A stretch of 64,000 nucleotides of DNA from Glandiceps talaboti (taxonomy: Eukaryota; Hemichordata; Enteropneusta; Spengelidae). Below the pieces are notes generated by a model. It did no database searches, was not told the origin of the DNA, and saw only the letters and a list, made by a program, of their open reading frames with translations. The stretch covers positions 21,442,402 through 21,506,401 of the forward strand of contig NC_135564.1 in the NCBI RefSeq assembly GCF_964340395.1, in the 5' to 3' direction. A program made the position numbers and the translations under genes. Positions 40,404-54,069 of the stretch are shown here, piece after piece (position 1 is the stretch's first letter; the number at the start of each line of letters is the position of its first letter).

Positions 40404-43339
40404 GGTTGATGGTTACAAACAATTCAACGTAGTTCGGACCATATTACTATACTTCTGACGTCAGAAGATCCTGAATAGATTTGTACAATGATAGAGTCAG
40501 TAGACATGGATGATTGTTGTACAATGGAATTCTTATTTTATATATTCATCTTTTTCATTCATGCAAGTTTTATTCATCTATTTATATCTCTTTTTTTTAC
40601 TCAAATGAGTTCATTTTGGTCATACTGATTTGCCAATTTGCGGCTTATCCATTTTTCATTTACTCATTCATTTTATTCATTGGTCTTTTCATTTTTGCAT
40701 TCTTTTATCATTATACATTTATTTATTCAAAAATCTCTCATTGCTCTATGCATACGTATTGTCAGCATTTTATAAAACATTTTGGTCCTATTATTTTCAG
40801 TTTGTTTATAATAATACAATTCTTAATCTGTACTGGAATGATATTTGTTTCCATTCCGTACAATAATAATAATAATAATAATAGCACCGTATTCCTTAAC
40901 TTGTCAGCAAATCATGCAGTATTAAATCGAAAGTTGTCAATATCTCGTAAATATTCCTGTATGAATAGTCGATTTTCCGGTTCCAAGATGCATTGCGCGA
41001 GAGTTATGTTTAGTCTTTCTTTGTCTTTAGTACGTTTGAAATAACATTTTCATCAGGAAATTATGAAAAGACATATTGGCCTCTTTGATTATGAGTGATT
41101 TTATAGAACAAAGACTAAACATTACCAATGACAGAGAGGGATTTTACAGGTGAACCAAGGGTACGGTCAGGTGACAACCACGCGTGGAAACCCCTCAGCG
41201 TGTACACAATATACATGGCATTGTATGGAGAGACGCGCAATGCATCTTGGAACCGGCAACAGGTCTATTGGCGACAGATTGAATTCATCAGCAATACTAT
41301 AGACGAGTAGACATTATGTACAGATTTGATCACGCTTTATGTACAAGCTGTCGGTTAGATTAGGACGTAGTGACACAAAAACAACATACATTAAAAAGAT
41401 ATTTGGTGTAGAAATAAAATACATAGAATATATTTTTCATACAGATATGAATCGAACCAAACGCCAGTTAGATTATGTTGGTGTCCAATTGATTATTCCA
41501 ATCTAAAATGGAAATCGAAAATATTAACATTTCTTAATACTTCATAATCTAAAATCAGAAATTCTGATTGATTGGATATGAAATATTAATCAATATGGTA
41601 AATATCCATACTTGTCTCGTTTTGTTTTGCTCTAATGCGATTTCACTGTACATGTAAAATGTACAGAAGAGGAAAAAGACAGTCGAACAGTCAATTACAA
41701 TAGTAGGAAATCTTTACAGACTTTAAACCGATAGAAATGGTTGTAGTCTATATAGGGAGCACTTAAGGGAATGAAAACACCGGAAATTAATACGTCAAAA
41801 GGTCAAAGGTCATTAAGGTATTTTGTAATAATTGACGTGCTTTATCAATGCCACATCTTGATTGACAGGTTCGAGTGCAATTGATTAAGGCGAGTTCACA
41901 GAAAGGTCGCTGCGAAATTATAAACATTTACATAGCATGGTTCGATCTTCACACTTTACACAGTGTTGCTTTAACATGCATAGTGCATTATCACAGCTAA
42001 AATATTGAAATCATATACTCTTCATTGTATTATGGGTGACAATGACGTTTGGGACTTTCTCAATGTCGTCATCAATTTCCTCCGGTCTAATAACATATTA
42101 ATATATTTCTAAGATGTTAACTGCAACACTAATCTGTCCGTCGTTACAGTTAACGACAATGAAATCTCAACATGTAACGGAAATTTATTGAAATTAACCT
42201 TTTAACAACTACGTCGTCATTTTCAATCAAAGCAACGCAAGAGCAAGGTAAAATTAAATCATAAATGAAACTAACATTTTTTTCTTTCATTGATTATGAA
42301 GATGACATGTTTGAGTACTTTCTCATTAGAATCTTACAAATCAAACTGACATAATATTACTAAAATACCCAAATCTGATAATATTAATTTTGTTTTAGTA
42401 TCATTAAATGAGCCTTTGCCATGACTACATATAGTCGAACTTATGCGCTTTAGATTTAGAGTGTTTGTACAAGACTGTACGACTGTAATACGGCTATATA
42501 ACAATTCTGCTTTGAAGTTCAATAAAATAGCACTTCAGGGAAATGAGATTAGGGATACTTATTAAAATTATCTGCCGTAAGCTATGTTCCAATGAGTAAA
42601 ATGAGGCTATAATCCGAGGCTTGGGATAATGTGAAATGTCGACTGCTATCCAATTATTTACTTCTATTTTAGAACACAAAACTATTTTTATAGAAAGAGT
42701 GGATAAAGGAATAAGGTTTAGAGTAATTTCACTTTATAACTGTGTGGGTTTAAAAGCAAAGGAAATGACATTTACCTGATTCCATGTACATCAATTTTTA
42801 TATTCGTCCCCACATAAAAGTTACAAGTTGGAGATTTCATCGAACGCCCGATTGTGTAATATATATGAAGCTTTTACAGCGGCTAACACATGAAACGTAA
42901 AAACAAAAAGCTTAACTGAAGGGTCACTGAAATGACTAATGAAGAGGCATTGGCAAAACGACAGTAAGACGACACAGCAAAGTCCCATTTACGACCTCAG
43001 AGCGTAGTTATGAGATTGATGTGTAACCCTTGAAAATTACGAATATAAAAGTTTCATTGAGTTCTTTTTATTAAAGCACTAAAATGGAAATTTTACAACC
43101 TAAGACAAATCATAATATTGTAAACGCACTGTGTTAATAAAAGTCTTTAAATTTGACTGCGCAGTACTCTTAAATAAGTTCGACTAGGTAGAGTAAATTA
43201 CTAACATCTAACGTTGTAACAATGAATCAATATTAGGAAAGTAAAGACGTCTGGGCCATTATGTTCAGTCAATTCTTTTGAAATCACATATACAGCAATA
43301 TTTCAAAATTGGGACAAGGGGCTAAGATTTTTAGTTGTA
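40404..43339. other. Unique DNA with a pyrimidine-rich stretch
   Basis: 40530-40760 is unusually T-rich with degenerate ATTCATTT repeats and yields a hydrophobic 176-codon plus-strand frame (40514-41044) that runs through an (AAT)n tract. The remainder shows nothing recognisable. Confidence 0.4.
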
Positions 43340-44505
43340 TTGTTTTGTAGTATAGGGGCCTTATGGTGTTATAGTATAAGGGTGTATGGTTTTATAGCCT
43401 AGGGGTGTTATGGTGTTATATTGTAGGGTGTTATGGTGTTATATTGTAGGGGTTTATGGTTTTATATTACAGCGGTGTATGGTTTTATAGTATAGGGTTT
43501 ATGGTTTATAATATAGGTGTGTATGGTTTTATGGTATAGGGTGTATGGTTTATAATATAGGGGTGTATGGTTTATAATATAGGGGTGTATGGTTTTATAT
43601 TATAGGGGTGTTATGGTTTATTATAGGTGTAGTATAGGGGTGTATGATTTTATAGTATAGCAGTGTTATGGTTTTATATCATAGGTGTGTATGGCTTTAT
43701 AATATATCGGTGTATGGTTTTATATTATAGGTGTGTATGGCTTTATAGTAAATGGGTGTACGTTTTATATTGTAGGGGTGTATGGTTTGGTAGTATGGGG
43801 TCTATTGTTTGATAGTATGGGTCTATGGTTTGATAATATGGGGTCTATGGTTTGGTAGTATGGGTTCTATTGTTTGTTTGATAATATGGGGTCTATTGTT
43901 TGATAGTATGGGGTATATGGTTTGATAATATGGGGTCTATGGTTTGATAATATGGGGTCTATGGTTTGATAATATGGGGTCTATGGTTTGGTAGTATGGG
44001 TTCTATTGTTTGTTTGATAATATGGGGTCTATTGTTTGATAGTATGGGGTATATGGTTTGATAATATGGGGTCTATGGTTTGATAATATGGGGTCTATGG
44101 TTTGATAATATGGGGTCTATGGTTTGATAATATGGGGTCTATTGTTTGATAATATGGGGTCTATGGTTTGATAATATGGGGTCTATGGTTTGATAGTAAG
44201 GAGTATATGGTATTAAAGTATGGGGGTCTATGGTTTTATAGTATGGGGGTTTATGGTTTGATAGTGTGGGAGTATATGATTTTATAGTATGGGGTCTTTA
44301 GTTTGATAATATGGAGTCTATGGTTTGATAATATGGGTCTATGGGTTGATAATAAGGGGTATATGGTTTGATAATATGGGGGTATATGGTTTGATAGTGT
44401 GGGGTATCTGGTTTGATAGTATTTGTCTTTAATTTCATAGTATGGGGGTATATGGTTTGATAGTGTGGGGTATATGGTTTGATAATATGGGGTTTATGGT
44501 TTGAC
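43340..44505 (+). repeat. Degenerate 22-bp G-rich minisatellite (array G)
   Basis: About 50 copies. The right part has a 22-bp unit TATGGTTTGATAATATGGGG plus TC. The left part has diverged 18-23-bp units such as GTGTTATGGTTTTATA with GGGG runs. Change across the array is gradual. G-runs all lie on the plus strand, spaced about 22 nt apart. Confidence 0.88.
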
Positions 44506-47500
44506 ATGGACCCATGTAATACAAAACAATGCAGCTTGAGGTCCCTGTAGCACTGAAATATTCGATGTGAATTTGTGAAGTCATTATAGCATAGTTATCA
44601 GAAGCCACATCTACGCTCGATAGTAATGTAACAGTACCCCTTCAATGTCATTCATGTTATACCAGATATATCATTAAGACCTGGTCTGTCAACCTGTAAC
44701 AGGGACAAATTGATTAATTTCCATTAACATGTTCTAAAAAATTGCCAAGCCAAAATCTGTCAAATATGACGTAACAACAATGCATATGTATATAGCAACT
44801 CATTTCATGGCACTTGAACGTGTCCTTGTTATAAGTGGAACTAGACAAGATGTATTGTAAAAGCTAGACTGTATCTCAGACCACTAAAAAGAGTTGTTAG
44901 TGGTTTGAGACTGAATTGATCAATTTGCACTTTGTGTTATAATTGACATTCTGACAGTAAACAAACCATCGTTATTTCATCTTCACACTATTCAAAATGG
45001 GTAGATTGATCAATGATCTGACCTTTGACCTAGGTCAGCATTTGAAATATAACAGGTTAATCTGTAAAAAGAGTCAAGTGTGTGTATTTAGGTCTGGGTA
45101 ATGGTATACGTTATACATTATGTACTTCTATATTTAAAACGCATTGCTTGAAGCTTGTCGGTCTGTCTCAAAGCTGACAACGCGGCTGCGCTAAACATTG
45201 TACAACGCATTTAAAGTCAGTAAGGATTTTGCAAACATAGTTTTCATCCTAAAAACATTAAGATTTTCTTGGAATAATTGAAATGAAATTTGTTACAGTA
45301 ACTGTAAACTGAAATGGAACTTTGACTGTAGTGATTGCATTGACTATATCGGTTTAGATAGTTTACTCTGTATAATATAGCAATATCGGACTGAACCAAT
45401 AGTATAACATTCACTCACTTTGCAATCATATGTACGATATTGTCCTCTCACTTTATTAGGAGTATTTCAACATCAAAATGTGTAAGGTGAGAAACAACAA
45501 GTTTCCCGGTATACTAACAGATGCATCTATGGTCTTTACAATTACTAAACAGAGCCCATATATTCGTTCTGCCATGTTTCAGATCCAATAATTAAAGAGC
45601 AAATACAAAACAACTGCGCGAAATAATCGATGCTGTATTATAGGTTTGTAAGTACCTCGATACAATATCGCCGGCCAACATGTTTCCTTTTGAACGGAAT
45701 TATAGCCGTTGCCTTCCCAACCTACCGTCTTCTTCGAATTCACAGTAAAAGGTGTTAAGCAACTTTGTACAAAGACAGCGATTCTTGAATTCATTCAAGA
45801 CCTACACGAACGGATACCCCGCGCTACTATTCATTGAACTCACGCTTTCACAGCTGTGGTGACAATGAGTATATTTTTATCATTTCATATTTCCATTTCA
45901 CATACTATGTGCACACGATTATAGAACATGACAGAGTAAATGGAAACACACAGCTGATGGGTGTGCTGCTGACGTCATCACTATATAGCAGTGCTCAATT
46001 GAGATAAACCCAGATTGATCTTAATGACGAGAGACATGAAATACAAATATTGCAATGCGCCATTTTATCATAAAACTCAACATCAAAGTGCATTCATGGA
46101 CCCAATTTGTGAGCACTTTGCTATACATACTTTTATCACGAAGCAGGTGAAATTATTCAGGGATCTCAACTGCGTTGTTGGTGATAAACGAACTGTGAAT
46201 GCACGTGTACTTGAGGGAATTCATAGCGTTAAAATCCATCAACGATTTAGGCCAGTTTATGCATAATGCATACCTAGGTTTTTCACACACAAATCTGTAC
46301 AGACTTCTTTTGAGATAGCAAGTCACTATTGGGCATATTTTAATATCTGGTGAAGGATTTTATACAAGATCATCTACGCAATACGTTAACATATAAAAAC
46401 GTCGTTTTAATATTATTTACCTATCAATTTTTACCCTTTTTTCACTCAATTCGGCATATTAGAACTGTATTTTACCATAATTCAACCAATCAGGCAATCT
46501 CAATTAAAGTATAAAGATATGAATATATCGCAAAAGATAGTTGAATGTTTTTACCACATTTCAAATACAATAGAATATCAGGGGGTGAACTTATATTCAC
46601 CGATTTCAGCATGGTGAGAGAAAGTCCAACTACAGATGTTCAAATGCAGACGAAATGTGTTTGATTGCAGGGAGTTCAGGCCTTTAGAAAAGCTGTTCTT
46701 TAAAATACTCTACCTTTAAATGCCTCTGTTGCTCATCGTGTCGGATAGATCAGTCCTTGAGTCTACTTGTTAACTGAAATAGCAATAATCCCTTCGATCA
46801 AACTGCAATCTCTAACTCACGTGACTTCTTTCTATTGCACAGTGGTAGAGTTAACAACAGGTCCAATAATTGAAACAAAAGTACTAGCAATGTGTTGTGT
46901 ACGTACGTTCAAGTCCTACCAAATGTGGAATTGGTCGCTTTTTCTATAGGTCGTAAATTCCGTGATACTGTATGACGTACCGGAAGTGCATGTTGCCATG
47001 GCAATTCTAGTGCCACTTAATCAGTGCGATACGCTTGGAAGATCCTCCTTTATGTACGGTATGATCCAAAAAAGATGTGCCATTATAAGTCAGTGTGGCC
47101 ATTGATATTGAGTAAAGTGAGTACATACATTGCTTACAACGTGTTGCACTGGCTTCGAATATCTCGAATGTCGGCATGACTGTACAGCGCCTCGGCGTTG
47201 TGTACTCTATCAATTTCTATTTGAGCGGCTTGTTATCATGGAGCCCAACAGTGTTCTCAGCCTATGCTTATCAATTATGCAGGGCACGTCACGGAAACAG
47301 TAGATATAAAGACTATAGCATCTGATTAGGTTGATAGAGACATATAATTGTTTGGAGGCTTCACTGACAGCTGACCTTTCTCCAACGACAAATATCTTTG
47401 TAATGTTGCAGATAACCTTATAGGACAGTGTCGATGAATTATTGTTCAAATACATTATGTAATTCCGATCTGCGAGTTTATGCATACACAATCTTAATCA

Positions 47501-48532
47501 AATGGAATTCATGGTTTGAGTAATCGATTCCATTGCGTTTGGAAGGAAATATTTACTTAAATATGTTGACGTAGACTCAGTTCATGTTAACGTTTAACAA
47601 GAAATTGTTATTGTCTTGAACGTACTGTATATAGCATATTGGTTTATCCAATAATGTAAAGCCTGACAAGGTACATTTGTAGGGTATAATTGAATAAATT
47701 CCATACAAACCAAGGTTTATAGAATTAAATTCGTAGATTATGGACTCTCATGAAAATACAATTATGACGTTCGTCTTGTTGTCCTGAACAAGATTTCGCT
47801 TATTTCATTTATGTATAAATAAACGGGTTGTTGGCGACACAAATTTCACAGATTTGTCTCAACGATGTTGCAACACCCCCATCCCCGCCATTTATTTAAC
47901 TTGAACGTGAAATTGCGAATTCTACATATACGTTTTGACGGCATCACGATGGAGTATTCGTTTTGCCGTGAGACCAATAGTACATGACTTGTAATATCAA
48001 CATTTGTGTAGTGACAAACGTCCACTCATTTTGTATTCATTTGGATGCATTAATTAATCGACACTTAATAGGTTTGTGAAAGTGTGTCTTTAGAAACACA
48101 AGTGGTCACTTCCTGACCATGTACGTTCGTGTATTCAAAATGAAAAGATTACTTCATCACATCTATATAAAGTAAATTAAGATATCAATTATCATAGCGG
48201 TTCACATAACAGCTGTATGGCACAACCCGGAGAAGTAAACATGGTTGGATCCATAATTTACGGTGGCGTGTCGCTATGTGTTCTCGTCGTTAATAAAGCC
48301 ATGGTTTTATTGAAAGCAGGATTACTTTATCAATTACTTTCATCATAAAACAATCGACAGGTACAGAATAGAAATTGAATTTTTTTCATAATATCTTAGA
48401 ACATGATCCTAAAAATGGCCAATAAGCTTATGTTGGATGTGGTGCGTTTCGTGCATATCGTTCTATGATACATTTTTGGCCTCAGAGTATTTTTAATAGA
48501 TGAATCTCCTTCTGTAACCAACCTTAGTTTCA
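44506..48532. other. Unique DNA, one dispersed hairpin
   Basis: About 4 kb with no gene recognised. 44875-44909 carries arms CTCAGACCACTA/TAGTGGTTTGAG, related to 27459-27491. The plus-strand frame 46015-46266 (83 codons) has no recognisable domain. Confidence 0.45.
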
Positions 48533-48983
48533 AGTAAAAACATACATCAGTATACAATTCACATTCACTCGCTGTAAAAATATACATCAGTATACAATTC
48601 ACATTCACTCGCTGTAAAAATATACATCAGTATACAATTCACATTCACTCGCTGTAAAAATATACATCAGTATACAATTCACATTCACTCGCTGTAAAAA
48701 CATACATTAGTATATACAATTCACATTCACTCGCTGTAAAAATATACATCAGTATACAATTCACATTCACTCGCTGTAAAAACATACATTAGTATATACA
48801 ATTCACATTCACTCGCTGTAAAAATATACATCAGTATACAATTCACATTCACTCGCTGTAAAAATATACATTAGTATATACAATTCACATTCACTCGCTG
48901 TAAAACATACATTAGTATATACAATTCACATTCACTCGCTGTAAAAACATACATTAGTATACAATTCACATTCACTCGCTGTA
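48533..48983. repeat. 40/42-bp minisatellite (array H)
   Basis: About 11 copies of ACATTCACTCGCTGTAAAAA, then TATACATCAGTATACAATTC. A 42-bp form has TTAGTATATACAATTC in place of TCAGTATACAATTC. The two forms alternate irregularly toward the right end. Confidence 0.94.
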
Positions 48984-49883
48984 GTTCGTATATGTTGTCA
49001 TGATAACAAAATTTGCAATCTGACAATCGTTCGTTTCCCTAAGGTCTTTGAGAAATATAAAGAAAAAAACAACGAACAACGTGCTACCCTACAGTGGAGA
49101 GGAAGAACGACTGCAGGAGGTAAAATATGGAGCCTGTGGTCATTTCAAGGACAAGTTATAGAAATGGACATACAATGTAGTTTTCCGACGACCGGTAGTA
49201 TACTGGGTTGATGACGACAATGAGAACTGGTTTTTCTATAGCATCACAACTATAGATCTTTTGTCAATGATTCTCACTGTGATGTATCTCCAAGGAAAGA
49301 GAGCATCACCATTGGCTAACTGAATGACGTATTTAATAGTTCAGTGGGTTTTTTTCCATTTTTGCTGTCATGTCGTGATTTTACTTCTATTTTCGAAGCA
49401 TACCTAAGTTACTCAGTATATGTGCCGTAAAGTCAAAATCCCTAACACTGACTTTAACCAGAGTTCACAAATATCGCTCTAACGTTTGTGTCTGAGGTGA
49501 AATAAGGGGAACTATTAACGCATATACCTCAAAAATCACCGGAAAGCTAGTTGATTTTAAATATAAATAGTACCACATTCTTTCGTGCATACTACAGGTT
49601 TTGCTGTTAATGCGTACAAACTGCACTAACGCATCACATGCACATCTTGTATGGATATATGCCTATCAGGGGCAATAGAAAACACTGCCCCAAGCACCCT
49701 GCAAGGATCTTGGTAACCAAAACGAGATGTGATTTATAATACCAACAATATACACATTGTTTACTAAGGTCACTGGCTTATTGTTACCAATATAATGGTA
49801 TGTATCGCACTGCCCACATGTTTCATGTCGGCTCCTGTATCTAAATTGTCTATGAGCCGATAATAAATTGGTAAGCAACAGTG
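48984..49883. other. Unique DNA, no gene recognised
   Basis: No feature recognised between the two arrays. Confidence 0.4.
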
Positions 49884-52800
49884 AAAAATCAACTGTTGAT
49901 TGTATTATTCAATGACTTGTATGTTCATTTACTAGTAAGACATGAAATGTTGACTGTTTTATTCAATGACTTGTATGTTCATTTACTAGTAAGACATGAA
50001 ATGTTGATTGTTTTATTCAATGACTTGTATGTTCATTTACTAGTAAGACATGAAATGTTGATTGTTTTATTCAATGACTTGTATGTTCATTTACTAGTAA
50101 GACATGAAATGTTGACTGTTTTATTCAATGACTTGTATATTCATTTACTAGTAAGACATGAAATGTTGACTGTTTTATTCAATGACTTGTATATTCATTT
50201 ACTAGTAAGACATGAAATGTTGATTGTTTTATTCAATGACTTGTATGTTCATTTACTAGTAAGACATGAAATGTTGACTGTTTTATTCAATGACTTGTAT
50301 GTTCATTTACTAGTAAGACATGAAATGTTGACTGTTTTATTCAATGACTTGTATGTTCATTTACTAGTAAGACATGAAATGTTGACTGTTTTATTCAATG
50401 ACTTGTATGTTCATTTACTAGTAAGACATGAAATGTTGATTGTTTTATTCAATGACTTGTATGTCCATTTACTAGTAAGACATGAAATGTTGACTGTTTT
50501 ATTCAATGACTTGTATGTTCATTTACTAGTAAGAAATCAACTGTTGATTGTATTATTCAATGACTTGTATGTTCATTTACTAGTAAGACATCAAATGTTG
50601 ACTGTTTTATTCAATGACTTGTATGTTCATTTACTAGTAAGACATGAAATGTTGACTGTATTATATTCAATGACTTGTATGTTCATTTACTAGTAAGACA
50701 TGAAATGTTGATTGTTTTATTCAATGACTTGTATGTTCATTTACTAGTAAGACATGAAATGTTGATTGTTTTATTCAATGACTTGTATATTCATTTACTA
50801 GTAAGACATGAAATGTTGATTGTTTTATTCAATGACTTGTATGTTCATTTACTAGTAAGACATGAAATGTTGATTGTTTCATTCAATGACTTGTATGTTC
50901 ATTTACTAGTAAGACATGAAATGTTGATTGTTTTATTCAATGACTTGTATGTTCATTTACTAGTAAGACATGAAATGTTGATTGTTTTATTCAATGACTT
51001 GTATATTCATTTACTAGTAAGACATGAAATGTTGATTGTTTTATTCAATGACTTGTATGTTCATTTACTAGTAAGACATGAAATGTTGATTGTTTCATTC
51101 AATGACTTGTATGTTCATTTACTAGTAAGACATGAAATGTTGATTGTTTTATTCAATGACTTGTATGTTCATTTACTAGTAAGACATGAAATGTTGATTG
51201 TTTTATTCAATGACTTGTATATTCATTTACTAGTAAGACATGAAATGTTGATTGTTTTATTCAATGACTTGTATGTTCATTTACTAGTAAGACATGAAAT
51301 GTTGACTGTTTTATTCAATGACTTGTATGTTCATTTACTAGTAAGACATGGAATGTTGACTGTTTTATTCAATGACTTGTATGTTCATTTACTAGTAAGA
51401 CATGAAATGTTGATTGTTTTATTCAATGACTTGTATGTTCATTTACTAGTAAGACATGAAATGTTGACTGTTTTATTCAATGACTTGTATATTCATTTAC
51501 TAGTAAGACATGAAATGTTGATTGTTTTATTCAATGACTTGTATGTTCATTTACTAGTAAGACATGAAATGTTGACTGTATTATATTCAATGACTTGTAT
51601 ATTCATTTACTAGTAACACATGAAATGTTGACTATTTTATTCAATGACTTGTATGTTCATTTACTAGTAAGACATGAAATGTTGATTGTTTTATTCAATG
51701 ACTTGTATGTTCATTTACTAGTAACACATGAAATGTTGATTGTATTATATTCAATGACTTGTATGTTCATTTACTAGTAAGAAATCAACTGTTGATTGTT
51801 TTATTCAATGACTTGTATATTCATTTACTAGTAAGACATGAAATGTTGATTGTTTTATTCAATGACTTGTATGTTCATTTACTAGTAAGACATGAAATGT
51901 TGATTGTTTTATTCAATGACTTGTATGTTCATTTACTAGTAAGACATGAAATGTTGACTGTTTTATTCAATGACTTGTATGTTCATTTACTAGTAAGACA
52001 TGAAATGTTGACTGTTTTATTCAATGACTTGTATGTTCATTTACTAGTAAGACATGAAATGTTGACTGTTTTATTCAATGACTTGTATGTTCATTTACTA
52101 GTAAGACATGAAATGTTGATTGTTTTATTCAATGACTTGTATGTTCATTTACTAGTAAGACATGAAATGTTGACTGTTTTATTCAATGACTTGTATATTC
52201 ATTTACTAGTAAGACATGAAATGTTGACTGTTTTATTCAATGACTTGTATGTTCATTTACTAGTAAGACATGAAATGTTGACTGTTTTATTCAATGACTT
52301 GTATGTTCATTTACTAGTAAGACATGAAATGTTGATTGTTTTATTCAATGACTTGTATGTTCATTTACTAGTAAGACATGAAATGTTGACTGTTTTATTC
52401 AATGACTTGTATATTCATTTACTAGTAAGACATGAAATGTTGATTGTTTTATTCAATGACTTGTATATTCATTTACTAGTAAGACATGAAATGTTGACTG
52501 TATTATATTCAATGACTTGTATGTTCATTTACTAGTAAGACATGGAATGTTGATTGTTTTATTCAATGACTTGTATGTTCATTTACTAGTAAGACATGAA
52601 ATGTTGACTGTTTTATTCAATGACTTGTATGTTCATTTACTAGTAAGAAATCAACTGTTGATTGTATTATTCAATGACTTGTATGTTCATTTACTAGTAA
52701 GACATGAAATGTTGATTGTTTTATTCAATGACTTGTATATTCATTTACTAGTAAGAAATCAACTGTTGATTGTATTATTCAATGACTTGTATATTCATTT

Positions 52801-54069
52801 ACTAGTAAGACATGAAATGTTGACTGTATTATATTCAATGACTTGTATATTCATTTACTAGTAAGACATGAAATGTTGATTGTTTTATTCAATGACTTGT
52901 ATGTTCATTTACTAGTAAGACATGAAATGTTCATTGTTTTATTCAATGACTTGTATGTTCATTTACTAGTAAGACATGAAATGTTGATTGTTTTATTCAA
53001 TGACTTGTATGTTCATTTACTAGTAAGACATGGAATGTTGACTGTTTTATTCAATGACTTGTATGTTCATTTACTAGTAAGACATGAAATGTTCATTGTT
53101 TTATTCAATGACTTGTATGTTCATTTACTAGTAAGACATGAAATGTTGATTGTTTTATTCAATGACTTGTATGTTCATTTACTAGTAAGACATGAAATGT
53201 TGACTGTTTTATTCAATGACTTGTATATTCATTTACTAGTAAGACATGAAATGTTGATTGTTTTATTCAATGACTTGTATGTTCATTTACTAGTAAGACA
53301 TGAAATGTTGATTGTTTTATTCAATGACTTGTATGTTCATTTACTAGTAAGAAATCAACTGTTGATTGTATTATTCAATGACTTGTATATTCATTTACTA
53401 GTAAGACATGAAATGTTGATTGTTTTATTCAATGACTTGTATGTTCATTTACTAGTAAGACATGAAATGTTGACTGTTTTATTCAATGACTTGTATGTTC
53501 ATTTACTAGTAAGACATGAAATGTTGACTGTTTTATTCAATGACTTGTATGTTCATTTACTAGTAAGACATGAAATGTTGACTGTTTTATTCAATGACTT
53601 GTATGTTCATTTACTAGTAAGACATGAAATGTTGATTGTTTTATTCAATGACTTGTATGTTCATTTACTAGTAAGACATGAAATGTTGACTGTATTATAT
53701 TCAATGACTTGTATGTTCATTTACTAGTAAGACATGAAATGTTGACTGTTTTATTCAATGACTTGTATGTTCATTTACTAGTAAGACATGAAATGTTGAC
53801 TGTTTTATTCAATGACTTGTATATTCATTTACTAGTAAGACATGAAATGTTGACTGTTTTATTCAATGACTTGTATGTTCATTTACTAGTAAGACATGAA
53901 ATGTTGACTGTTTTATTCAATGACTTGTATATTCATTTACTAGTAAGACATGAAATGTTGACTGTTTTATTCAATGACTTGTATGTTCATTTACTAGTAA
54001 GACATGAAATGTTGATTGTTTTATTCAACGACTTGTATGTTCATTTACTAGTAAGACATGAAATGTTGT
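49884..54069 (+). repeat. 54-bp minisatellite (array I)
   Basis: About 77 copies of a 54-bp unit (ATGTTGATTGTTTTATTCAA, TGACTTGTATGTTCATTTAC, TAGTAAGACATGAA). As 18 codons it reads MLIVLFNDLYVHLLVRHE on the plus strand. Six units (near 50660, 51580, 51744, 52502, 52828 and 53694) carry the same 2-bp expansion (GTATTATATTC) that shifts the frame and ends it at MFIY or IFIY. A second variant (AAATCAACTGTTG, reading RNQLLIV) recurs about six times. Other common variants are GACTG/GATTG and GTATG/GTATA. I read it as a noncoding satellite. Confidence 0.97.

Noticed and set aside
40514-41044. 176-codon hydrophobic plus-strand frame, looking like a multi-pass membrane protein
   Set aside because: The DNA is T-rich with degenerate ATTCATTT repeats, so phenylalanine, isoleucine and leucine are expected by composition. 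It also runs through (AAT)n and ends in low-complexity sequence. No domain recognised.
44298-44507. 69-codon minus frame with IKPYTPHYQ repeats
   Set aside because: Translation of the degenerate 22-bp array.
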